Positions 8,178-14,235 of a stretch of DNA of 64,000 nucleotides are shown piece after piece. The position numbers and the translations under genes were made by a program. The stretch comes from Streptomyces sp. NBRC 109706 (GTDB taxonomy: Bacteria; Actinomycetota; Actinomycetes; Streptomycetales; Streptomycetaceae). The notes under the pieces are model-generated. The model searched no databases. It was given only the letters and a program-made list of their open reading frames with translations, and was not told the origin of the DNA. The stretch's first letter is position 1. The number at the start of each line of letters is the position of its first letter. The DNA lies in contig NZ_BBOM01000009.1 of assembly GCF_000974485.1 (NCBI RefSeq), positions 248,001-312,000 of the forward strand, given 5' to 3'.

Positions 8178-9011
8178 GTGAGTAGCGTCCCCCAAGTCAC
8201 TCTGAACAATGGCGTGCAGATGCCGCAGCTCGGTTTCGGCGTCTGGCAGGTCCCGGACGACCAGGCCGAGGTCGCGGTCGGCCAGGCGCTCGCCGCCGGG
8301 TACCGCAGCATCGACACCGCCGCCATATACGGCAACGAGGAGGGCACCGGCCGGGCGCTGGCGTCCTCAGGTCTGCCGCGTGAGGAGCTGTTCGTCACCA
8401 CCAAGCTGTGGAACACCGACCACGGCCATGACAAGGCGCTCGCCGCTTTCGACCTCTCGCTGAGCAAGCTGGGCCTGGACTATGTCGATCTCTATCTGAT
8501 CCACTGGCCCGCCCCGGCGCATGACAACTATGTCGAGAGCTGGAAGGCGCTGGAGAAGATCCTGGCCGACGGCCGGGCCCGCGCGGTCGGCGTCTCCAAC
8601 TTCAAGCCCGACCACCTGCGTCGGCTGCTGGACGAGACGGATATCGTGCCCGCGCTCAACCAGATCGAGCTGCACCCCAACTTCCAGCAGGCCGAGTCCC
8701 GCGCCTTCCACGCCGAACACGGCATCGTCACCGAGGCGTGGTCCCCGCTCGGCTCGGGCAAGGGCCTGTTGGACGACCCGGAGCTGGCCAGGATCGCGGC
8801 CAAGCACGGGCGCACCCCCGCCCAGGTGGTGCTGCGTTGGCACCTGCAGCTGGACAACGTGGTGATCCCCAAGTCCGTCACCCCGTCGCGGATCACCGAG
8901 AACTTCGACGTGTTCGACTTCTCGTTGGACGCCGAGGACCTTGCCGCGATCGGCGCCCTCGACACCCCGAACCGGGTGGGCGCCGACCCGGACGAGGCCA
9001 ACTGGATCTGA
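8178..9011 (+). CDS. Aldo/keto reductase
   Basis: The 277-aa AKR-superfamily protein has the tetrad Asp46 and Tyr51 (DTAAIYGNE), Lys76 (VTTKLW) and His109 (LIHWP), with the NADPH-binding IPKSVTPSRI segment near the C-terminus. It resembles 2,5-diketo-D-gluconate reductase-type enzymes that reduce small aldehydes and ketones. The GTG at 8178 is used; AAAGGA lies about eleven bases upstream, in an AT-rich patch that probably holds the promoter. The physiological substrate cannot be assigned. Confidence 0.88.
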   Translation: MSSVPQVTLNNGVQMPQLGFGVWQVPDDQAEVAVGQALAAGYRSIDTAAIYGNEEGTGRALASSGLPREELFVTTKLWNTDHGHDKALAAFDLSLSKLGLDYVDLYLIHWPAPAHDNYVESWKALEKILADGRARAVGVSNFKPDHLRRLLDETDIVPALNQIELHPNFQQAESRAFHAEHGIVTEAWSPLGSGKGLLDDPELARIAAKHGRTPAQVVLRWHLQLDNVVIPKSVTPSRITENFDVFDFSLDAEDLAAIGALDTPNRVGADPDEANWI

Positions 9012-9026
9012 GCGAGCCTCCCGTCA

Positions 9027-9064
9027 CCGGGCCGCCTCCCACCGAACGAGGGGAGGCGGCCCGG
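9027..9064 (+). terminator. Hairpin terminator after aldo/keto reductase
   Basis: Arms CCGGGCCGCCTCCC (9027-9040) and GGGAGGCGGCCCGG (9051-9064) form a perfect 14-bp stem with a 10-base loop. It isolates the reductase from the SigK locus. Confidence 0.8.
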
Positions 9065-9117
9065 CGGCATATCGGGCACCGCTCGGCCGAAGCCGGCGGA
9101 ACGGTCGGCTCGTTGAC

Positions 9118-9144
9118 CCATCCGTGGCCGGCGCGGTGCCGAAT
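9118..9144 (+). promoter_or_regulatory. SigK-type promoter of the sigK-rskA operon
   Basis: CCATCC (9118-9123) and CCGAAT (9139-9144) are separated by 15 bases. These match the -35 and -10 hexamers I recall for mycobacterial SigK promoters. Transcription would start near 9151 and include the small coupled ORF at 9181, implying autoregulation of sigK. Confidence 0.65.
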
Positions 9145-9180
9145 GGGAAGCGAGCCCGTCCAGCCCACCACGGAGGAACC

Positions 9181-9249
9181 ATGACGTCACCCCCGAGCCG
9201 TCCGTCCACCGGGACGCCGTGTCGGCGCCGCGGAGGTGCCTCGTGGTGA
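9181..9249 (+). CDS. Small ORF (22 aa) translationally coupled to sigK
   Basis: The ORF begins ATGACG with a strong GGAGG site (9171-9175) five bases upstream. It encodes a Ser/Pro/Arg-rich peptide (MTSPPSRPST...). Its TGA (9247-9249) overlaps a possible sigK GTG at 9246 in a GTGA arrangement, so its translation could feed ribosomes to sigK. Alternatively it is a non-functional short reading frame and the upstream GGAGG is coincidental. Peptide composition gives no function. Confidence 0.45.
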   Translation: MTSPPSRPSTGTPCRRRGGASW

Positions 9250-9833
9250 AGAAGCCGGCCCGGGCGGCGGGCGCGGCGCGAGCGGCGGCGCCGGATCTCG
9301 GGGCCCTGCTGGCCGAGGTCGCCAAGGGCGACCACGACGCCTTCGCCTCGGTCTACGACGCCGTCGCCGGGCCCGTGCTGGGGCTGGTGCGCAGCGTGCT
9401 GCGGGATCCCGCCCAGTCGGAGGAGGTGGCGCAGGAGGTGCTGCTCGACGTCTGGCGGCAGGCCGCGCGCTACCGGCCGGAGCGCGGCTCGGCCATGGCC
9501 TGGGTGATGACCATGGCGCACCGCCGCGCGGTGGACCGGGTGCGCTCCGCGCAGTCGGCGAGCGACCGCGAGCGGCGCGCCGCGCTGCTGGACCGGACGC
9601 CGCCGTTCGACGAGGTGACGGAGCAGGTCGAGACCCGGCTGGAACGGGAGCAGGTGCGGCGCTGCGTCGGTTCGCTCACGCCACGGCAGCGCGAGTCGGT
9701 GACCCTGGCCTACTACCGGGGCCTCACCTACCGCGAGGTGGCCCAGCTGTTGTCACTGCCGCTGGGTACGGTGAAGACAAGGCTGCGCGACGGGCTGATC
9801 CGGCTGCGGGACTGCCTGGGAGTGACCGGATGA
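9243..9833 (+). CDS. sigK: ECF RNA polymerase sigma factor SigK
   Basis: This 196-aa ECF sigma factor has region 2 at about 20-95 (DAFASVYDAVAG, EVAQEVLLDVWRQAARY) and region 4 at about 130-190 (LTPRQRESVTLAYYRGLTY, LPLGTVKTRLRDGL). The linked RskA-type anti-sigma, molybdo-oxidoreductase and fasciclin gene identify the SigK group. GGAGG at 9232-9236 serves either GTG 9243 or GTG 9246; an in-frame GTG at 9219 is also possible. The stop overlaps the anti-sigma start by four bases (ATGA). In mycobacteria SigK drives secreted antigens MPT70/MPT83 and is released by regulated proteolysis of RskA. Confidence 0.85.
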   Translation: MVKKPARAAGAARAAAPDLGALLAEVAKGDHDAFASVYDAVAGPVLGLVRSVLRDPAQSEEVAQEVLLDVWRQAARYRPERGSAMAWVMTMAHRRAVDRVRSAQSASDRERRAALLDRTPPFDEVTEQVETRLEREQVRRCVGSLTPRQRESVTLAYYRGLTYREVAQLLSLPLGTVKTRLRDGLIRLRDCLGVTG

Positions 9834-10564
9834 GCGAGCGACACGAGGCCGAGCCGCACACCCTGAGCGGTGCCTACGTGCTCAACGCGGTCTCCGACGA
9901 GGAGCGGTCCCGGTTCGAGCGGCATCTGCGGCGCTGCGATGCGTGCGCCCGTGAGGTCGCCGAACTCGCCGAGACGGCCGGCCGGTTGGGCGTGGCGGCG
10001 GCGCGGGTGCCACCGCCGGCGATGCGGGAGGTGGTGCTGCGGCGGATCGGCGCCGTGCGCCAGGAGCCGCCGGCCGGCCTGGTGCGGCGGCTGGCGCCCC
10101 GGCTGTCCCGGTTCGCGCTGGCCGCCTGTCTGGCCGCCGCCCTGGCCGGCACCACGGTGTGGCAGTGGCAGCAGGCGGAGCAGGCCAGGGAGCGGGTGGC
10201 GCGCGCGGAGCGGCAGGCGGACGCGCTGGCGCGGGTGTTGGCCGCGCCGGACGCGCGGATCACCACGGGCGGGCTGCCGGGCGGCGGCACGGCGACGGTG
10301 GTCGTCTCCCCCGGCCATGACCAGGCGGCGTTCCTCGCCTCCGGGCTGCCGGAACCGCCGGCGGACCGGGTGTACCAGCTGTGGTTCGACGACGCCGGCA
10401 CGATGCGCCCGGCCGGCCTGCTGGATCCGGCCGCCGCCAACAGCGCGCTGCTGATGGACGGCCGGGTCGACGGGGCCGGCGGCATGGGCATCACGGTGGA
10501 GCCGTCCGGCGGCTCGCCGCAGCCGACCACCCGACCGCTGGCCACGATGGCCTTCGACGGATAG
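9830..10564 (+). CDS. rskA: Anti-sigma-K factor RskA
   Basis: The 244-aa membrane anti-sigma has a cytoplasmic zinc-type domain (H32-x3-C36-x2-C39) that binds SigK. One membrane helix follows at about 94-112, then an extracytoplasmic RskA domain (about 120-244) with VYQLWFDDAGTMRPAGLL. The ATG at 9830 overlaps the sigK stop, giving near-equimolar synthesis. In Mycobacterium tuberculosis, RskA is cut by a site-2 protease cascade to free SigK. The same mechanism is inferred here. Confidence 0.88.
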   Translation: MSERHEAEPHTLSGAYVLNAVSDEERSRFERHLRRCDACAREVAELAETAGRLGVAAARVPPPAMREVVLRRIGAVRQEPPAGLVRRLAPRLSRFALAACLAAALAGTTVWQWQQAEQARERVARAERQADALARVLAAPDARITTGGLPGGGTATVVVSPGHDQAAFLASGLPEPPADRVYQLWFDDAGTMRPAGLLDPAAANSALLMDGRVDGAGGMGITVEPSGGSPQPTTRPLATMAFDG

Positions 10565-10636
10565 CGCCGGCAGCGGATTCCCGCTTCCTCGGCCCGCCCG
10601 CATCTCCGCCCAGCCGAAGTTTCCTTCTTCTCCCAC

Positions 10637-10663
10637 CCATCCGGGGGCTGTTGGCGCCCGAAG
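10637..10663 (+). promoter_or_regulatory. Second SigK-type promoter, for a leaderless mRNA
   Basis: CCATCC (10637-10642), a 15-base spacer and CCGAAG (10658-10663) repeat the geometry of the sigK promoter. The GTG start of the oxidoreductase at 10671 lies seven bases after the -10 box, so the transcript would begin at or next to the start codon. This fits the lack of a ribosome binding site. Confidence 0.6.
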
Positions 10664-10670
10664 CAGGGGT

Positions 10671-12239
10671 GTGAGGAACAGAGACAGGTTGCTGAGCGGG
10701 GCGTTGGCCGCGCTGGCCGGGTTGTTGGCCGTGGCCGCCGCGCTGGCAGTGGCCGAGCTGCTGGCGGCGCTGGCGGTGCGGCGCGAGGCCGGGCCGGTCA
10801 CGGCGGTGGGCGGCGCGGCGATCGACCGGACGCCAACCCCGGTGAAGGACTGGGCGGTTCGCACCTTCGGCGAGCAGGACAAGCTGGTGCTGCGGCTGGG
10901 CATCCTCGCGGTGCTCGCGCTACTCGCCCTGCTGGCCGGGGTATTGGCCCGCCGGTGGCGTCGGCTGGTCGCCGGCCTGGTGCTGGCGTTCGGTGGTCTG
11001 GGCGCGCTGGCGGCGGCCGAGCGTCCGGACGCCGGGGGATGGGACTTTCTGCCCTCACTGCTGGGCGCGGCGGTCGCGGCCGGGACGCTGTGGGCGCTGG
11101 TCGGCGCGTTGGCGCCGCCCGCGGCTCCCGGCGTCTGGGCGGGCGGTGCCGGACGGCGGCGCTTTCTGCTGGCGGCCGGCGCGGTCGCGGTGGCCTCCTC
11201 GGGCGCCGGGCTGCTGGCGCGGTGGCGCAACGCGGCGGACGCGGCCGAGGTGGCCGCGGACCGTTCGGCCCTGCGGCTGCCGCCGCCGGCGTCGCCCGCG
11301 CCGCCGCTGCCGGCGGGCGCGAGCCTGGACATACCGGGCGTCGCCCCGTTCCGCACGCCCAACGGGGACTTCTACCGGGTGGACACCGCCCTGACGGTGC
11401 CCCGGGTGGACGTCGACGCGTGGCGGCTGCGGATCCACGGCCTCGGCGTCTCCCGGCCGTTGACGCTGAGCTTCGCCGATCTGCTGGCATGGGATCTGGT
11501 GGAGCGGCGGATCACCCTGACCTGTGTCTCCAACGAGGTGGGCGGCCCTTATGTGGGCAACGCCAGTTGGCTGGGGGTGCCGCTGCCCGGGCTGCTGCGC
11601 GCCGCAGGGGTGCGGCCGCCGCAACAGGGCGGTGAGGCGGACCAGTTGGTGGCCAGGTCGGTGGACGGCATGACGCTGGGCACCCCGCTGTCCGCCGTGT
11701 TCGACGGCCGGGACGCGCTGTTGGCGATCGGGATGAACGGGGAGCCGCTGCCGTTCGAGCACGGCTACCCGGTGCGGATGGTGGTGCCCGGGCTCTATGG
11801 CTATGTCTCCGCGTGCAAATGGCTGACGGAGTTGGAGCTGACCACCTTCGGCGACTTCGACCCGTACTGGGTCAGGCGCGGCTGGGCGGTGGAGGCACCG
11901 GTCAAGACCCAGTCGCGGATCGACACCCCGCGGGGCTTCGCCGACCTGCGGGCCGGCGAGACCGTCCCGGTGGCCGGCGTCGCCTGGGCCCAGCACACCG
12001 GCATCGACCGGGTCGAGGTGCGGGTCGACGAAGGTCCCTGGCAGGAGGCCGAGTTGGCCGACGAGGACTCCGTCGACACCTGGCGCCAGTGGCACTGGCG
12101 CTGGACCCCGGACGCGGGCTCGCACCGCATCGAGGTACGCGCCACCGACCGCGACGGGGCGACCCAGACCGCCGACCGGCAGGGCACCATCCCCGACGGC
12201 GCCACCGGACGGCATTCGGTGGTGGTGCGGGTGGACTGA
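10671..12239 (+). CDS. Membrane-anchored molybdopterin-dependent oxidoreductase
   Basis: The 522-aa protein has an N-terminal membrane region with helices at about 8-38, 72-92, 97-115 and 127-149. A Tat-like RRRFLLAAGAVA stretch follows at about 162. The catalytic part is a sulfite-oxidase-family Moco domain (about 225-410) with the Mo-ligand cysteine in ITLTCVSNEVGGPYVGNASW (C285). The end is a Mo-co dimerisation domain (about 420-520). Known relatives are extracytoplasmic reductases or oxidases acting on sulfite or oxidised methionine. Position between sigK-rskA and a fasciclin gene, behind a SigK-like promoter, suggests it belongs to the SigK envelope response. Substrate unknown. Confidence 0.85.
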   Translation: MRNRDRLLSGALAALAGLLAVAAALAVAELLAALAVRREAGPVTAVGGAAIDRTPTPVKDWAVRTFGEQDKLVLRLGILAVLALLALLAGVLARRWRRLVAGLVLAFGGLGALAAAERPDAGGWDFLPSLLGAAVAAGTLWALVGALAPPAAPGVWAGGAGRRRFLLAAGAVAVASSGAGLLARWRNAADAAEVAADRSALRLPPPASPAPPLPAGASLDIPGVAPFRTPNGDFYRVDTALTVPRVDVDAWRLRIHGLGVSRPLTLSFADLLAWDLVERRITLTCVSNEVGGPYVGNASWLGVPLPGLLRAAGVRPPQQGGEADQLVARSVDGMTLGTPLSAVFDGRDALLAIGMNGEPLPFEHGYPVRMVVPGLYGYVSACKWLTELELTTFGDFDPYWVRRGWAVEAPVKTQSRIDTPRGFADLRAGETVPVAGVAWAQHTGIDRVEVRVDEGPWQEAELADEDSVDTWRQWHWRWTPDAGSHRIEVRATDRDGATQTADRQGTIPDGATGRHSVVVRVD

Positions 12240-12326
12240 TCCCGAAGCAGGACCACACCTGCCTGAACAGACATCAGCAATCCGAGTGAACGTCATTTTC
12301 GTTACATCACAAGGGAGTTGTCTTCC

Positions 12327-13022
12327 ATGCGTAGCACCATGAACCGAGCCCGCCGGACCGCCGTCGCCGTGGTGGCGGCCGCCGCGCTGCCACTGGGCCT
12401 GGCGGCCTGTTCCTCCGACGACGACTCGGACGACCGATCCGAGAGCTCGGAGAGCTCGGAGAGCTCGGACAACGGGGACAACGGCACGGACGAGAGCGGG
12501 GACACGGACGAGGCGCCGTCGGAGGAGGACACCTCGGGCGATATGGCGGCTGAGCCGTTCGGCCCCGCCTGCGCCGCCGTTCCCCCGGACGGGGCCGGCA
12601 GCTTCGACGGCATGGCCCAGGACCCGGTGGCCACCGCCGCCGGCAACAACCCCGAACTCTCCACCCTGGTCAGCGCCGTTGAGGCGGCCGGCCTCGGTGA
12701 CACCCTCAACTCCACGGAGAACCTGACGGTGTTCGCCCCGGTCAACGCGGCCTTCGCCGAGATCCCCGAGGAGGACCTCGACGGGCTGCTGGCCGACCCC
12801 GACGCCCTGGGCGGCGTCCTCACCTACCACGTGGTGGGCGAGCGACTGGCGCCCGAGGACCTGGCCCGGAGCTCCTTCGAAACCCTCCAGGGCGGGACCG
12901 TCACCGTCTCGGGCGAGGGCGAGTCCTGGCAGGTCGACGACGCGTCCGTGGTCTGCGGCAACGTGCAGACCGCCAACGCCACGGTCTACCTCATCGACGG
13001 GGTGCTGATGCCGCAGGGCTGA
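12327..13022 (+). CDS. Fasciclin-domain lipoprotein, MPT83/MPT70-like
   Basis: The 231-aa exported lipoprotein has a lipobox ending LGLAAC (C28). A low-complexity acidic Ser/Asp/Glu linker spans about 29-80, and one FAS1 domain about 95-231 has LTVFAPVNAAFAEIP and LTYHVVGE. Mycobacterial MPT70 and MPT83 share this design and are the main SigK targets. The ATG at 12327 has GGGAG nine bases upstream. No SigK-like box was found in the 87-base gap, so it may be read from the oxidoreductase promoter. The linker contains a 9-bp tandem repeat that could vary in copy number. Confidence 0.88.
   Translation: MRSTMNRARRTAVAVVAAAALPLGLAACSSDDDSDDRSESSESSESSDNGDNGTDESGDTDEAPSEEDTSGDMAAEPFGPACAAVPPDGAGSFDGMAQDPVATAAGNNPELSTLVSAVEAAGLGDTLNSTENLTVFAPVNAAFAEIPEEDLDGLLADPDALGGVLTYHVVGERLAPEDLARSSFETLQGGTVTVSGEGESWQVDDASVVCGNVQTANATVYLIDGVLMPQG
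12441..12467 (+). repeat. In-frame 9-bp tandem repeat (3 copies)
   Basis: GAGAGCTCG is repeated three times head to tail and encodes Glu-Ser-Ser units in the lipoprotein linker. Slippage would change linker length without breaking the frame. Confidence 0.8.
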
Positions 13023-13026
13023 CCTC

Positions 13027-13803
13027 TCAGGGCCGGGACGGCGCCCGTTCGCCTCGGCGGGCGAAGACGATGATCTCCGGGCTGTGTTCGGGATCGAACG
13101 GGCTGCCGTCCCAGTCGCCGAACCGCTCCACCACCTCAAGACCCGCCTCGGCCAGAAACGCGTCGAGTTCGGGCGCGTCCAGGAACCGCAGCGTGCTCCG
13201 ACTCCGCTCCTCCGCCCGCCCGTCGGGGCCGGAGAACGTGGTGGAGAACGTGACCGTGCGATCCAGCGGCTCGCCGGGGGCGGGGCTGAGCACCCGGTGC
13301 TCCATCCGCACCGGTGTGCCGTCGGCGGCCCGGGTGGTCGAGGAGTTCTCCGGCGTCCAGCGCTCCCAGGCCCGGGCCGCCGGATTGCGCGTCTCGAAGG
13401 CGAACCGACCGTCCTCGGTGAGGAGTTGACGCACGGCGGCGAGCGCGGCGCGCAGCTGCTCGTCCGCCACCAGCACCTGGAAGGCGTGGCCGGTCATCAC
13501 CGCCAGCTCGAACTCGCCGCGCCAGTCGACGGTTTCGAGATCCCCCTGGACCCATTCGACATCGCTGCGCCGCCTGGCCCGTTCCAACATCCCGGTGGCC
13601 GGGTCGAGTCCGCAGAGCCGGCCGGTGTGCCCGGCGTCCCGCGCGCGGTGCAGCAGCAGTCCGGTGCCACAGCCGATGTCCAACACCGAGCGGGCGGCCA
13701 GCACATGCGGCAGATAGAAGGAGACGTCGCCCCTGGACTCCCAGGGATGGAAACGGTCGTAGAGCGCGGCGAGACCGGCGTCGGCGAACTGGTGGTCGAC
13801 CAT
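13027..13803 (-). CDS. Class I SAM-dependent methyltransferase
   Basis: The 258-aa protein has a Rossmann-like fold with motif I VLDIGCGTGLLL (about 40-51), an acidic motif II in LCGLDPA and a post-I QGDLETVDW segment. The rest is a methyltransferase-25 type body. It is convergent with the fasciclin gene, leaving only four bases between stop codons. The substrate cannot be told from sequence. Neighbours upstream on the same strand are a pterin dehydratase and a holin/phosphatase protein, with no obvious pathway link. Confidence 0.8.
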   Translation of the reverse strand: MVDHQFADAGLAALYDRFHPWESRGDVSFYLPHVLAARSVLDIGCGTGLLLHRARDAGHTGRLCGLDPATGMLERARRRSDVEWVQGDLETVDWRGEFELAVMTGHAFQVLVADEQLRAALAAVRQLLTEDGRFAFETRNPAARAWERWTPENSSTTRAADGTPVRMEHRVLSPAPGEPLDRTVTFSTTFSGPDGRAEERSRSTLRFLDAPELDAFLAEAGLEVVERFGDWDGSPFDPEHSPEIIVFARRGERAPSRP

Positions 13804-13866
13804 GGACGTCAGTATGCGGTCGCCGGCGCCGGCCGTACCACCGTGTTCCGCCGCCGCCGGCGGCCG

Positions 13867-14172
13867 TCAGCGGGCGCCGTGGGCGGGGGCGATCTCCTCG
13901 ATGCGGGTGGCCAGTTGGGTGTCCAGCTCGGTGACCTTGCCGCCCACGCTGTGGGTGTTGACCGCGATGCCCAGCTGGTTGTAGGTGACCGTCAGGCTGG
14001 CGTGGTGGTCCAGCTGTTCCTGGATGGTCGACACATGCACCAGCATCGCCACGGCGGCCGGCGGACCGTCCAGGGTGTACTCGCGCACCAGCCGGTCGTC
14101 GCCGAACGACCAGCCGGGCAGGCCGCTCAGGACCTCGCCGATCTCCACCTCGTTCAACGGCTTCGGTGCCAT
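13867..14172 (-). CDS. Pterin-4a-carbinolamine dehydratase
   Basis: The 101-aa protein matches PCD/DCoH in length and in the active-site stretch LDHHASLTVTYNQLGIAVNTHS. These enzymes dehydrate 4a-hydroxytetrahydrobiopterin, and many bacterial copies act in molybdopterin or folate contexts. The ATG at 14172 is chosen because GAGGAGGG lies about six bases upstream. The GTG six bases earlier would abut the ribosome binding site. No aromatic amino acid hydroxylase lies nearby. Confidence 0.88.
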   Translation of the reverse strand: MAPKPLNEVEIGEVLSGLPGWSFGDDRLVREYTLDGPPAAVAMLVHVSTIQEQLDHHASLTVTYNQLGIAVNTHSVGGKVTELDTQLATRIEEIAPAHGAR

Positions 14173-14235
14173 CGTCACCCTCCTCGGCTCGCCGCACGTT
14201 CCCCGTCAGGGTAGTTCCGTACGCGTCGCTCCGCG

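Noticed and set aside
12240..12326. A third SigK promoter directly in front of the fasciclin gene
   Set aside because: CCGAAG occurs at 12242-12247, but no CCATCC-like hexamer lies 15-17 bases upstream.
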